Notes under the pieces: model-generated
Database searches by the model: none
What the model was told of the DNA's origin: nothing
Seen by the model: only the letters and a program-made list of their open reading frames with translations
Translations under genes and position numbers: made by a program
Source: Agromyces ramosus
GTDB lineage: Bacteria > Actinomycetota > Actinomycetes > Actinomycetales > Microbacteriaceae
NCBI RefSeq assembly: GCF_030817175.1
Contig: NZ_JAUSYY010000001.1
Span: 992,001 to 1,056,000 of the forward strand
Length of the DNA: 64,000 nt
Reading direction: 5' to 3'
In this document: positions 1 through 10,318 of the stretch, one piece after another
Numbering within the stretch: position 1 is the stretch's first letter
Layout of the letters: each line of letters opens with the position of its first letter

Positions 1-3000
1 CGCGTGTCGTCTGGTGGCGAGGGCACCGATGACGATGAGGAGCGCCCCGAGGATGATCCAAGGGGCCGGTTCGGTGCCGGAAGCCGAGAGGGAGCCGCTG
101 CCGCCGCCGGCCGGGACGGCGGGCACGGGCACGGGTGCCGGGTCGACCTCGACGACGGCCGTGCCCTCGGCGATGAGCGGGTCGCCGACGATCTCGACGC
201 CGTCGACGAAGCGGAACGGGGTCGCACTCACGTCGGCGGTGTTCGTCTTGTCGGCGGTGGCCGGTTCACTGCAGGTGTAGATCCACGTGTCGCCCTGGGC
301 GAGCACGCCGGTGTCCGTTCCCGGGCCGGTCGGCGCGCCGACCGTGCCGGTGCAGTTCGTGTCGGTGACGACGACGTCGCGCACATCCTGGTCGCCGTCG
401 TTCATGACGGTGATCGTCCAGGTGATCTCCTCGCCGGCGACTGCGACGGGGTCGTCCACGGTCTTCGTCACGCTGAGGTGCGCGACCGGTGCGGTGACCT
501 CCACCGTCGCCTCACCCTCAGCGTCGATCGGGGGTGCGGGAACGTCGGTGCCGGTGTTCGAGGTACGGAACGGGATGGCGTCGACGGTTGCGGTGTTGGT
601 CGTGTTCGTGTCGACGGGTTCGGCACACGTGTAGGTCCAGGAGTCGCCGTGACTGAGGACGCCAGTGTCGGCGCCGGGCCCGGCCGGGCCGTTCAGCGTG
701 CCGCTGCAGTTCGTGTCGGTCACGACGACCTCGCGGAGGTCCAGCTCGCCGTCGTTGGCGACGATGATGGTCCACGTCACGGTGTCACCCTCGACAACGA
801 CGGGCTGGTCGGCCGTCTTCGTGAGGGTGACGCTCGACACCGGGGTGGTCACGGTGACGGTCGCCTCGCCCTCGGCGCCGACCTCGGGCATGTCGGTGTC
901 GACCCCGTCGATACTGCGGAACGGGGTGACGGTGACGCTCGCGGTGTTGGTCTTGTCGGCGGTGACGGGCTCGGCGCAGGTGTAGGTCCACGAATCGCCC
1001 GCGGCGAGCGTGCCGGTCGCAGCGCCGGGACCGGCTGGGGCGCTGAGCGTGCCGGCGCAGTCGGTGTCGGTGACGACCACGTTCCGCACCGAGGTCTCGC
1101 CGTCGTTGAGCGCCACGATGGTCCAGTTGACGGTGTCGCCGTCGAGCAGGGTCGGCTCGTCGGCGGTCTTCGTCAGCGTCACGTGCGGCACTGGCACCGG
1201 CGCGACGTCGACGAACTCGTCGTCGGTGTCGCTGACCGGGGGGCTTTCGACCTCTTCGCCATCCACGGTGCGGAAGGGCGTTGCGACCACGGTCGCGGCA
1301 TTCGTCTTGTCGGCCGTCACCACCTCCGAACAGGTGTAGGTCCACGCGTCGCCCTGGGCGAGGACGCCGACGTCGACCCCGGGCCCGACCGGCGTGCTGA
1401 CCGTTCCGGTGCAGCCCACGTCGGACAGGGTGACATCCCGAAGATCCTGGGCACCGTCGTTGAGGACGACCATCGTCCATGTCACCGTCTCACCGGAAGA
1501 CACCGCGGGACGATCCACCGACTTCGTCACCGACACGCTCGGCACCGGCGCGGTCACTGCGACCGATGCTTCACCCTCATCGGAGACCTGGTCGTCCTCG
1601 ACGTCGACCCCGTTCACCACCCGGAACGGCGTCGCCGTCACGGAAGCGGTGTTCGTCTTGGCGACCTGGACCGCCTCCGCACAGGTGTACGTCCACGAGT
1701 CGCCGACCGCCAACACCGTCGGCGCACCCGGCCCCGCCGGCGCGCTCAGTGTGCCCGTGCAGTCAGCGTCGGTGACGACCACGTCGCGCAGGTCCTGCTG
1801 GCCATCGTTGAGCACCACGATCGTCCAGGTCACCGTCCCACCCTCGACCACGACCGGCGGGTTGGCAGTCTTCGTCAGCGTCGCACTCGCCGGCGGCGCC
1901 GGCGTCACCGTCACGACCGCATCGTCCGACGCCGACACCGGCGCGCCCACGACCTCGTCGTCGCCCACCTTGACGAAGGTGTCGGCGGTCACGGTGGCGG
2001 TGTTCGTCGTGTCAGCGCGCACCACCGCTGTGCAGGTGTACGTCCAGGAATCCCCCGGAGCCAACAGGTTGGGTGCACCATTTCCGGTCGGCGCCGAGAG
2101 CGTGCAGTTGTCATCGGTCGCGACCACGTTCCGCATCGACGTGGTGCCGTCGTTCAGCGCGACGACCGTCCACGTGACGGTCTCGCCCTCCTGCACGGCA
2201 GGGGGATTCACCGACTTCGTCACGATCAGTTGCGGGATGAGGACGATGCTGGTGTCGGTGTCGGACACCGGGCCACCCTGGGGGTCGACCGCGTTGATCG
2301 TCGCGGTGTTGACGTAGCCCGCATCGCCGTCGACCACGACGGGCCCCGTGCAGAGCACGGTGACGTCCGCCCCGGCTGCCACCGTGCCGAGCGCGAAGTC
2401 ATCGCCGGTCTGAACGAGTGGCACGCCGTTGAGCGAGCAGGCGACGGCGTTCGCGTCGGTCACCGTGGCACCCGTCAGTTCGACCGAGGAGTCGTTGTGC
2501 ACCACGATCCGGAACTGCGGCGCCACTCCGGGTGCAGCGATCTGGGTGTCAGTCGTGCCGGTGGCCGGCAGCTTCTCGACCCGCACCTGGGCCGCCGGAA
2601 TCGACATCGACACCGAGTGCGCGTAGAAGCCGTCGGTCGCCTGGGGACTGTTGAACCGGAAGTCCACCGACGTCGAACCGCTGGGCAGGTTGGAGGCCGT
2701 GGTCTTGTATGTGTCCATGCTGCCGTTGCGGAACGTCGCGTCGGGAATCGCGGGCACGAACGAGTCCGCACCCGGCATGAACGAATTGAAGGCGTTGTTG
2801 AGGACACCGCTCGGGTTCGGGAGCACCTGGGAGCCGCCCGGCCAGATCGCCGTCGTGGAGTCTCCGGCCGGGGCCTCGCCGTCGGTCGCCGTGATCAGGA
2901 ATGTCGCACCCTGCGCGTTCGTCTGGAACCCCGAGAAGGTGACCGTGCGGTTGGTGTCGACCACGACCGCACTGCCGAACCCGGTGTACGCCAAGCGGAG

Positions 3001-3723
3001 TGCCGAGTCGGGGTTGCCCGGGATGAACGCCCCGTAGTCGTAGGCGACATGGAGCGACCAGCCGGCCACGCAGCCGAGGCCCTGCGTGCCGACCAGGTTC
3101 GCCATGGTGATGAGATGGCTCCCGCCACTCAACCCGGAAAGCTCAGTCGTGACATCCGTGGCCGCATTGAGCACCGGAGCCACCCTCGACGTGAAGTCCG
3201 CCAGTCCGACGTTCTGGTAGGCCCCGCCGTTCACTGAAAGCAACGGGGTGTTGGCGCGGACGGCCTCCTCGGTCGCCTGGATCCAACCCGACCCGGCGCC
3301 CAGACAGGTGCCCGACATCGCCTCCCACATCAACCACGCATGCGCGAGCGTCGCACCGGCGGGGATCGTCAGCGTCGCCGAGGAGCTGTTGAAGGTCGAC
3401 GGGTCGGCATCCACGTCGACGTAGTTCATGCTGACGGTGTTGTTCGTACCGCCGCCCTGATGCAAGGCGGTGCACGCCGTCGACGTCGGGCACGTCAAGA
3501 GGCCGTTCCCGGTCGACGTCAAGTCGCCGTTGATCGCCAGTCCGGACGAGATCGTCTGGAACGTGCCACTGGGCACCTCGACCGCGGCAGCGGGCGCGAG
3601 CGGGCCGACGACGAGCGTTGCAAGCACTGCGGCGACCGCCGCGACGAACGCGATCAACCGCGATCGCGATCGACCCCCTGCGCCTCCGGAATCGTTCACG
3701 CGCGCAGCCAGCATCTTCGCCAT
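1..3723 (-). CDS. Large repeat-containing cell-surface protein, 3' end off the window
   Basis: The frame is still open at base 1, so the stop lies outside; 1,241 codons are present. The start is an ATG after a G-rich ribosome site, with a TATGCT -10-like hexamer at 3769-3774. A basic N-terminus and a hydrophobic stretch (about residues 22-45) look like a Sec signal peptide. Residues 46-500 are an Asn/Thr/Ser-rich head I cannot assign. From residue ~501 come six tandem modules of 115-118 residues of the DUF11/DUF7507 beta-sandwich kind, each opening with TK and carrying VTWT, a TD..C pair and SWTYTC or a close variant. A Gly/Ser linker, LSASGTE, a hydrophobic helix and an RRH tail follow, resembling a sortase sorting signal of the actinobacterial LPXTG/LAXTG type. 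Inference: a wall-anchored stalk protein for adhesion or surface coating. The gene probably ends within a few codons of the edge. Confidence 0.85.
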   Translation of the reverse strand, partial: MAKMLAARVNDSGGAGGRSRSRLIAFVAAVAAVLATLVVGPLAPAAAVEVPSGTFQTISSGLAINGDLTSTGNGLLTCPTSTACTALHQGGGTNNTVSMNYVDVDADPSTFNSSSATLTIPAGATLAHAWLMWEAMSGTCLGAGSGWIQATEEAVRANTPLLSVNGGAYQNVGLADFTSRVAPVLNAATDVTTELSGLSGGSHLITMANLVGTQGLGCVAGWSLHVAYDYGAFIPGNPDSALRLAYTGFGSAVVVDTNRTVTFSGFQTNAQGATFLITATDGEAPAGDSTTAIWPGGSQVLPNPSGVLNNAFNSFMPGADSFVPAIPDATFRNGSMDTYKTTASNLPSGSTSVDFRFNSPQATDGFYAHSVSMSIPAAQVRVEKLPATGTTDTQIAAPGVAPQFRIVVHNDSSVELTGATVTDANAVACSLNGVPLVQTGDDFALGTVAAGADVTVLCTGPVVVDGDAGYVNTATINAVDPQGGPVSDTDTSIVLIPQLIVTKSVNPPAVQEGETVTWTVVALNDGTTSMRNVVATDDNCTLSAPTGNGAPNLLAPGDSWTYTCTAVVRADTTNTATVTADTFVKVGDDEVVGAPVSASDDAVVTVTPAPPASATLTKTANPPVVVEGGTVTWTIVVLNDGQQDLRDVVVTDADCTGTLSAPAGPGAPTVLAVGDSWTYTCAEAVQVAKTNTASVTATPFRVVNGVDVEDDQVSDEGEASVAVTAPVPSVSVTKSVDRPAVSSGETVTWTMVVLNDGAQDLRDVTLSDVGCTGTVSTPVGPGVDVGVLAQGDAWTYTCSEVVTADKTNAATVVATPFRTVDGEEVESPPVSDTDDEFVDVAPVPVPHVTLTKTADEPTLLDGDTVNWTIVALNDGETSVRNVVVTDTDCAGTLSAPAGPGAATGTLAAGDSWTYTCAEPVTADKTNTASVTVTPFRSIDGVDTDMPEVGAEGEATVTVTTPVSSVTLTKTADQPVVVEGDTVTWTIIVANDGELDLREVVVTDTNCSGTLNGPAGPGADTGVLSHGDSWTYTCAEPVDTNTTNTATVDAIPFRTSNTGTDVPAPPIDAEGEATVEVTAPVAHLSVTKTVDDPVAVAGEEITWTITVMNDGDQDVRDVVVTDTNCTGTVGAPTGPGTDTGVLAQGDTWIYTCSEPATADKTNTADVSATPFRFVDGVEIVGDPLIAEGTAVVEVDPAPVPVPAVPAGGGSGSLSASGTEPAPWIILGALLIVIGALATRRHA
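120..2225 (-). repeat. Six tandem ~350-bp coding repeats in the surface protein gene
   Basis: The TK-encoding landmark of each unit lies at 2215-2220, 1870-1875, 1522-1527, 1168-1173, 817-822 and 463-468, giving spacings of 345, 348, 354, 351 and 354 bp. All spacings are multiples of three. Units differ at many synonymous and non-synonymous positions, so this is an old amplification under selection rather than a recent expansion. A diverged seventh module may precede the first. Confidence 0.85.
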
Positions 3724-3869
3724 CGGCGGCCCCCCACCCGTACGGCATCCTGAGGATGTCTCGGGTTCAGCATACCGCCGGGCCCATACCCCACCGCAAG
3801 AGAGCCCGCTCCCCCGCTTCGGGGCTCACACCGGGCGCCGGCATCGCGACGAGTGCGCTGAGACGCCGT

Positions 3870-4913
3870 CTAGAGCTCGACGACCGTCATGCCGGAGCCC
3901 GCACCACCGGCCTTGCCCATCGACGCGAGCGCCTTCGGCACCTGGTCGAGCGTGATGCGACGGCCGACGAGCTCGATGGGCCGGAAGTCGCCGGAGGCGA
4001 CCGCACTCAGCATGAAGGGATACTCGTGCGCGGCCATGCCATGGCTGCCGAGAATCTCGAGCTCCCCCGCGATCACCGCGTCCATCGGCATCGCGGCGAG
4101 CGCCGAGTCGCCGACCATGAGGCCGACCTGCACGTGCCGCCCGCGCTTCTTCAGGCTGCGCACCGAGGAGAACGACGTCTCGGTGCTGCCGAACGCGTCG
4201 ATCGAGACATCCACACCGCCACCGGATGCCTCGAGGATGCGCTCCGCCGCGCCCTCGCCGCCGCGCACGGGGACGGCGCCGAGCTTCTCGGCCGCTGCGA
4301 GCGCCCCGTCGGAGACGTCGACCCCGTAGACCTTCACCCCGGCGGCGACGGCGATCATGATCGCCGAGAGGCCGACGCCGCCGCATCCGTGCACCGCGAT
4401 CTGCTCACCGGTCGCCAGGCGGCTTCGCGACATGATGGCGCGGTAGGCCGTCGCGAAGCGGCAGCCGAGCGACGCAGCCTCGACGAACCCGAGCGAGTCG
4501 GGCAGGCGGATGAGGTTCAGCTCCGCCTCGTCGATGGCCACGTACTCGGCGAACGAGCCCCAGTGCGTGAAGCCCGGCTGCGACTGCTCGTCGCAGACCT
4601 GCTCGTTGCCAGAGCGGCACTCGTCGCAGCGACCGCACGCGCAGATGAACGGAGCGGTGACGCGATCGCCGACGCCCCAGCCCGAGTCGGCGCCCACCTC
4701 GGAGCCGATCGCCGCGATCTCGCCGGCGAACTCGTGGCCAGGCACGTGCGGCAGCGAGACGGTGTCGTCGTGACCCATCCAGGCGTGCCAGTCGCTGCGG
4801 CACACCCCGGTCGCCCGCACCCGGATGACGGCGCCGCGCGGCGGACACTCGGGCTCCGGCACCTCCACGAGTTCGGGTGTCTCACCGAAGGCGTTGAAGA
4901 GCACGGCGCGCAC
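3870..4913 (-). CDS. Zinc-dependent alcohol dehydrogenase family protein
   Basis: A 347-residue medium-chain dehydrogenase. The GTG start at 4913 has AAGGA seven bases upstream. The N-terminal GroES-like domain carries the catalytic zinc ligands C38 and the GHE motif (H60, E61), and a structural-zinc Cys cluster (CACGRCDEC then C) near residues 90-107. A Rossmann segment GCGGVGLS follows near residue 178, so an NAD(P)-linked oxidation of an alcohol or polyol is expected. Length and domain order are normal for the family. It stands alone: the gene to its right is divergent and the one to its left has its own promoter. The substrate cannot be read from sequence. Confidence 0.93.
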   Translation of the reverse strand: MRAVLFNAFGETPELVEVPEPECPPRGAVIRVRATGVCRSDWHAWMGHDDTVSLPHVPGHEFAGEIAAIGSEVGADSGWGVGDRVTAPFICACGRCDECRSGNEQVCDEQSQPGFTHWGSFAEYVAIDEAELNLIRLPDSLGFVEAASLGCRFATAYRAIMSRSRLATGEQIAVHGCGGVGLSAIMIAVAAGVKVYGVDVSDGALAAAEKLGAVPVRGGEGAAERILEASGGGVDVSIDAFGSTETSFSSVRSLKKRGRHVQVGLMVGDSALAAMPMDAVIAGELEILGSHGMAAHEYPFMLSAVASGDFRPIELVGRRITLDQVPKALASMGKAGGAGSGMTVVEL

Positions 4914-5061
4914 AGGAGTCCTTCCGTTTCGGGTCACGGATGTCGCGTGGCGGGCGGCATCGTTGCCGCACCGCGCCCGGGACATCCGCGAGCCTACCGG
5001 CCTCGGGCGGGTCGTCGGCGCGAGCGAGGCAGCCCTCAGGTCACCGGACCCGGCAGTCGAT

Positions 5062-5076
5062 GGATTGTGTAACAAT
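5062..5076 (+). promoter_or_regulatory. Inverted repeat and -10-like element before the EamA gene
   Basis: ATTGT and ACAAT flank GTA just upstream of the 5082 ATG. The right half, TAACAAT, resembles a -10 element placed so close to the ATG that transcription would begin at or near the start codon. No Shine-Dalgarno is visible, which supports a leaderless mRNA. The repeat may be an operator, but no regulator gene is adjacent. Confidence 0.4.
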
Positions 5077-5081
5077 ATGGC

Positions 5082-6047
5082 ATGCGTTTCGTGGTCGCCG
5101 TGCTCCTCGCCGCCGTGTGCTTCGGCACCACCGGCACGGCGCAGGCGCTCGGCCCCGAGGCGAGTGCCGCCTCGGTCGGCTCGGCACGCATCGTCATCGG
5201 CGGCGGTGCGCTTGCGCTCGTCGCCGTGCTCCTCCACTTCGCCGGGCGCCGGCGCGATGCGACCGGGACATCCGTCGCACCGGCGTCCGGCGTCGCCACG
5301 CGGCATCCGCTGCCGGCCTGGCTCCTCGTCGCCCTCGGCGCTGCCGGCGTGCTCGCGTACCAGCCGACCTTCTTCGCCGGCACCGCCGCGAATGGCGTGG
5401 CGGCGGGCACGGTTGTCGCCCTCGGGTCGGCGCCCGTGATCACCGGCGGCCTCGACTGGGCGCTGCAGCGGCGATATCCGGGTCACCGGTGGGCCGTCGC
5501 CACCGCGGTCGCAACCGTCGGGGTTGCGATCCTCGCGGCGGCGAGCGGTGCGGGCGCCGTGGACGCAGCGGGCGGCGTGGGTGGCTCGTCTCCCGACCCG
5601 CTCGGACTGCTCGCCTCGCTCGGCGCGGGCGCGTCGTACGCCGTCTACACGCTCGCGGCGAAGGCCCTGCTCGACCGCGGGTGGACTTCGACCAGCAGCA
5701 TGGGCGCGCTCTTCGGCACGGCCGCCGTGGTGAGCGTGCCCGTGCTCGCGATGACGGATGCCTCGTGGCTCACCACTCCCGAGGGCCTCGCGATGGCGCT
5801 CTGGCTCGGCCTCGTCACCACGACGCTCGCGTATGTGCTCTTCGGTGCGGGGCTCGCGGGCCTCGCACCGGCCACGGTCTCGACCCTGACCCTGGCGGAG
5901 CCGCTCACCGCCGGGATCCTCGGCGTGGCGCTGCTCGGCGAGACACTCTCGGCCGGGTCGATCGCGGGACTCGCGGTGCTCGCGGCCGGCATCGTCGTGC
6001 TCGCGACCGCGGGGACGCGCCGCACCCCACGGCCCGTGGCCGCCTGA
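5082..6047 (+). CDS. EamA/DMT-family membrane transporter
   Basis: 321 residues with about ten hydrophobic segments arranged as two homologous halves, the layout of drug/metabolite transporters of the EamA (RhaT-like) kind. A Gly/Ala-rich first helix and the PLTAGILGVALLGE segment near residue 272 are typical of these proteins. Likely an inner-membrane exporter of a small metabolite; the substrate is unknown. Start chosen at the first ATG after the -10-like TAACAAT; no ribosome site precedes it. It is a single-gene unit between divergent and co-directional neighbours. Confidence 0.88.
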   Translation: MRFVVAVLLAAVCFGTTGTAQALGPEASAASVGSARIVIGGGALALVAVLLHFAGRRRDATGTSVAPASGVATRHPLPAWLLVALGAAGVLAYQPTFFAGTAANGVAAGTVVALGSAPVITGGLDWALQRRYPGHRWAVATAVATVGVAILAAASGAGAVDAAGGVGGSSPDPLGLLASLGAGASYAVYTLAAKALLDRGWTSTSSMGALFGTAAVVSVPVLAMTDASWLTTPEGLAMALWLGLVTTTLAYVLFGAGLAGLAPATVSTLTLAEPLTAGILGVALLGETLSAGSIAGLAVLAAGIVVLATAGTRRTPRPVAA

Positions 6048-6114
6048 GGGGATCTGCCCGGCCGACCACCGCCGCGCCGCTCCCGGTGTCGGCGGCCATC
6101 GATACCGTCGGAGC

Positions 6115-6810
6115 ATGGACGTCATCCTCATCCCCGGTTTCTGGCTCGACGCGACCTCGTGGCAGCAGGTGACACCCGAGCTCGAGGCGGCCGGGCACAC
6201 CGTCCACGCACTGACCCTTCCCGGGCTCGAGTCGGTCGACGCCGACCGATCCGGCATCGGCCTGCGCGACCACATCGCCGCGGTGGTCGCCGTGGTCGAC
6301 TCGCTGCCCGGCCGGCCCGTGCTCGTCGGCCACTCGGGTGGCGGCGCCATCGCCCACGGGGTGGCCGACGCTCGACCCGATCGCATTGCACGCGTCGTCT
6401 ATGTCGACGCCGGGCCGCTCGCCGAGGGCGACTCCATCAACGACGAGCTTCCCACCGAGGGTGAAGAGATCCCGCTGCCCGCATGGGAGCTGTTCACCGA
6501 CGAAGATCTCGTCGATCTCGACGAAGCACTGCGCTCGGCGTTCCGCGCCCGGGCGATCCCCGAGCCCGCCGGCGTGGCATACGACCAGATGACGCTCACC
6601 GACGAGCGACGCTACGACGTGCCGGTCACGGTCATCGCGTGCGAGTTCCCGAGTGCGCTGCTCACCGAGTGGATCTCAGCCGGCAGCCCGTTCACGCGAG
6701 AGCTCGCGAAGGTCAAGAACGTCGAGTACGTCGACCTGCCCACGGGTCACTGGCCGCAGTTCACGAAGCCTGTGCAGCTGGGCCAGGCGATCGTCGCCGC
6801 GATCGGCTGA
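6115..6810 (+). CDS. Alpha/beta hydrolase
   Basis: 231 residues of alpha/beta-hydrolase fold. The nucleophile elbow GHSGG lies near residue 72 and a C-terminal GHWPQF segment supplies the catalytic His near residue 217; the N-terminal LIPGFW resembles an oxyanion-hole strand. The family includes esterases and salicylate-esterase-like enzymes, so the substrate is open. TACCGT at 6103-6108 sits exactly six bases before the ATG and there is no ribosome site, consistent with a leaderless message. It follows the EamA gene by 67 bp but seems to have its own promoter. Confidence 0.88.
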   Translation: MDVILIPGFWLDATSWQQVTPELEAAGHTVHALTLPGLESVDADRSGIGLRDHIAAVVAVVDSLPGRPVLVGHSGGGAIAHGVADARPDRIARVVYVDAGPLAEGDSINDELPTEGEEIPLPAWELFTDEDLVDLDEALRSAFRARAIPEPAGVAYDQMTLTDERRYDVPVTVIACEFPSALLTEWISAGSPFTRELAKVKNVEYVDLPTGHWPQFTKPVQLGQAIVAAIG

Positions 6811-7136
6811 GCGAACTGACGATGGCGGTCGTGCCGGCGGCGATGCCGTCGATGGCGCCGCCGGTGGCGACCTCGGGCGACGCAGGGTCGTTCGAGAGGT
6901 GGTCAGATGCGCGCATCGGCTCGCCGTACCAGTGATCGGCCCCACGCCTGCACGTGCAGGCAAGCACGACCGTCTCGTCGATCGTCACCGCGTGAAAGAA
7001 CTCACGATGGGCAATAAACGTCTCGCGTCGTCGCATCTCGGGTCTCCCGTCGCACCTCCGGGCGCCGGGTTCGAGCGCCTTCATTGAAGAGACGCACGTG
7101 AGGCTCGATCATGACGCGCGTTCGCCGACGAACTGC
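6811..7136. other. 326-bp region without a convincing gene
   Basis: Lies between the convergent ends of the hydrolase gene and the metallopeptidase gene. A minus-strand frame of about 107 codons crosses it, but it runs deep into the hydrolase gene and resembles no family I know. Codon use looks irregular. The only striking structure is a perfect 16-bp palindrome at 6946-6961. It may be a decayed gene or plain spacer. Confidence 0.45.
6946..6961. repeat. Perfect 16-bp palindrome
   Basis: GCCTGCACGTGCAGGC reads the same on both strands and lies mid-way between two convergent genes. There is no T-run on either side, so it is a poor intrinsic terminator. It could be a protein-binding site or a weak hairpin. 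Confidence 0.6.
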
Positions 7137-8012
7137 TCAGAGGTTCTCGGCCGGGATGTTCAGGGTGTCGCACGCGTCGGCGCCCTGCTCGTACCCGACC
7201 TTGAACCAGGCGGTGCGCTGCTCGCTCGTTCCGTGCGTGAACGAGTGCGGGTCGACCTGGCCCTGGGTGGCCTCCTGGATGCGGTCGTCGCCGACCGATG
7301 CCGCTGCACTCAGCGCATCGCGGTACTGCGCCTCGGTGATCGGTTGGAGGAACGGCACCCCGCTCTCGTCGGGCACCTGCGACGCATTCGCCGTCCAGGC
7401 GCCGGCGAAGCAGTCGGCCTGCAGTTCGACCCGCACGGCGTTCGACGCCGGTCCCGTCTGGCCGTCCTGCGTCGACTCGAGGATGCCGAGCACGCTCTGC
7501 ACGTGATGTCCCCACTCGTGCGCGATCACGTACATCTCGGCGAGCGGGCCTCCCGACGAGCCGAACCGTCCGCGCAGCTCATCGTAGAAGCTCACGTCGA
7601 TGTAGATCGTCTGGTCGGGCGGGCAGTAGAACGGACCCGTGGCCGATGAGGCGTTGCCGCAGCCGGTGGTCGTGGCCTGGTCGAAGAGGATGAGGTCGTT
7701 CGGGCCGACGTAGTCGAACCCGAGTTCGGTCGACTCGGCCGCCCAGTATCGTTCGAGCGAGGCTGAGGCGCCCTTCATGCGGCACTCGACATTCTCGTTC
7801 GCGTCTGCACCGGTGCGACACTGCTCGAGCGACGAGTCGCTCGCGGCCGGCTGCTGCCCGCCGCCGACGAGGCCGGTCAGGTCGACGCCGAGGAACTGCG
7901 ACAGCAGGAAGAGCGCGAGCACGCCCACACCGCCGCCGACGGCGATGCCGGTGTTGCGACCGCGCTTGGATGCCTTGCCACCACTGATGTTCGCGTTCGG
8001 GTTGAACGTCAT
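7137..8012 (-). CDS. Neutral zinc metallopeptidase, YpfJ/PF04228 family
   Basis: 291 residues: a short basic cytoplasmic N-terminus, one membrane helix (about 22-42), then an extracellular domain. The zincin motif HEWGHH at 165-170 gives two metal ligands and the catalytic Glu; ELQAD at 196-200 supplies the third ligand region. Paired Cys residues suggest a disulphide outside the membrane. Its physiological substrate is unknown in the family. The gene begins 9 bp after the proline iminopeptidase stop, so the two probably share a transcript, although TAGCGT sits six bases before this ATG and could give a second, leaderless message. Confidence 0.93.
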   Translation of the reverse strand: MTFNPNANISGGKASKRGRNTGIAVGGGVGVLALFLLSQFLGVDLTGLVGGGQQPAASDSSLEQCRTGADANENVECRMKGASASLERYWAAESTELGFDYVGPNDLILFDQATTTGCGNASSATGPFYCPPDQTIYIDVSFYDELRGRFGSSGGPLAEMYVIAHEWGHHVQSVLGILESTQDGQTGPASNAVRVELQADCFAGAWTANASQVPDESGVPFLQPITEAQYRDALSAAASVGDDRIQEATQGQVDPHSFTHGTSEQRTAWFKVGYEQGADACDTLNIPAENL

Positions 8013-8021
8013 GCGACGACG

Positions 8022-9143
8022 CTACTCCGCCTCGTGAGACGGCGTCTGGGCATCGACGTCGTCGTCGTCGCTGTGGTAATGCTCGTCACCGCCCCGTTCA
8101 CCGGGGGCATCCGGGTCTTCGGTGTTCTCCGGCTCTTGGCGCGCTTCGGGCTCATTCCGCGGTTCCGGCTCTTCCCGCGGATCAGGCGCGCGCGCGAACC
8201 GATCGGTCGCATCGATGAGCGCATCGAGGATCCCCGGCTCGTCGAACGCGTGCCCGGCATCGCCGATGATCCGCAGGTCGGCCTCGGGCCACGCTCGGTG
8301 CAGGTCCCACGCGGTCATCACCGGTGTGCACATGTCGTAGCGCCCCTGCACGATGACGGCGGGAATACCGCGGAGGCGGCTGGCGTCGCGGATGAGCTGC
8401 CCGTCGTCCCACCAGCCGCCGTGGCGGAAGTAGTGGTTCTCGATGCGCGCGAACGCCGTCGCGTACTCGGGCTCCGTGAAGCGCGCGATGGTGTCCGCCT
8501 GCGGCAGCAGCGTGATCGTCGACGACTCCCAGCGCGACCACGCGATGGCTGCGCTCTGGTGCACCTCGGGGTTCGGGTCCGCGAGCAGCCGCCCGTATGC
8601 CTCGATGAGGTGGGCCCGGTCGAGCAGTGGGATCGGCGCGATGAAGTCCTCCCAGAGGTCGGGGTAGATCGCCGCGGCACCGCCCTCGTAGAACCAGTCG
8701 AGCTCCTGTCGGCGCAGGGTGAAGATTCCGCGCAGCACGAGCTCGGTCACGCGCTCGGGGTGCGTCTCGGCGTAGGCGAGGCCGAGCGCACTCCCCCACG
8801 AGCCGCCGAACACGAGCCAGCGGTCGATGCTGAGATGCTCGCGCAGCCGCTCCATGTCGGCGACGAGATGCCACGAGGTGTTCGCCGAGAGGTCAGCACC
8901 GGGCTCGCTCGCGTGCGGGATCGAGAGTCCGCAGCCTCGCTGGTCGAACAGCACGATGCGGTAGTGCTCGGGATCGAAGAGACGCCGGTGCACCGACGAC
9001 GTGGCACCGCCCGGGCCGCCGTGCAGGAACACCGCAGGCTTGCCCTCGAGATTGCCCGAGATCTCCCAGTAGATGTGCTGCCCGTCGCCGACGTCGAGCA
9101 TGCCGGTCTCGAGCGGCTCGATCTCGGGATACAGGTCTCTCAT
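8022..9143 (-). CDS. pip: Proline iminopeptidase
   Basis: 373 residues, peptidase family S33. HGGPGG (41-46) forms the oxyanion hole, DQRGCG (67-72) is the family signature and GGSWGS (113-118) holds nucleophile Ser115; D270 and H298 fit the rest of the triad. It removes N-terminal proline from peptides in the cytoplasm. The core ends near residue 319; an extra tail of about 54 residues is strongly acidic with repeated EPE/EPR units and a run of Asp, which the family normally lacks. The ATG at 9143 has TACCGT six bases upstream and no ribosome site. The metallopeptidase gene follows after 9 bp. Confidence 0.93.
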   Translation of the reverse strand: MRDLYPEIEPLETGMLDVGDGQHIYWEISGNLEGKPAVFLHGGPGGATSSVHRRLFDPEHYRIVLFDQRGCGLSIPHASEPGADLSANTSWHLVADMERLREHLSIDRWLVFGGSWGSALGLAYAETHPERVTELVLRGIFTLRRQELDWFYEGGAAAIYPDLWEDFIAPIPLLDRAHLIEAYGRLLADPNPEVHQSAAIAWSRWESSTITLLPQADTIARFTEPEYATAFARIENHYFRHGGWWDDGQLIRDASRLRGIPAVIVQGRYDMCTPVMTAWDLHRAWPEADLRIIGDAGHAFDEPGILDALIDATDRFARAPDPREEPEPRNEPEARQEPENTEDPDAPGERGGDEHYHSDDDDVDAQTPSHEAE

Positions 9144-9251
9144 GGACCCACGGTAGCGAGTCCGCGGATGCCGGGCGCCCGCGCCACGCGCACGGTTGCC
9201 CCAGTCACGTGCGCCGAGGCATCCGCCCCACGTGTTCCCGACGGCGATTAG

Positions 9252-10274
<1,023 letters not shown>

Positions 10275-10318
10275 GCCCGTGGCGCGCCGCGCGCAAGGCA
10301 TCGATCTAGGCTGGTCGC

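Noticed and set aside
4..3237. Very long plus-strand open frame across the surface protein gene
   Set aside because: It is a shadow of the minus-strand gene: its product is Arg/Gly/Asp-rich with no domain, whereas the opposite strand gives a signal peptide, six conserved modules and a sorting signal.
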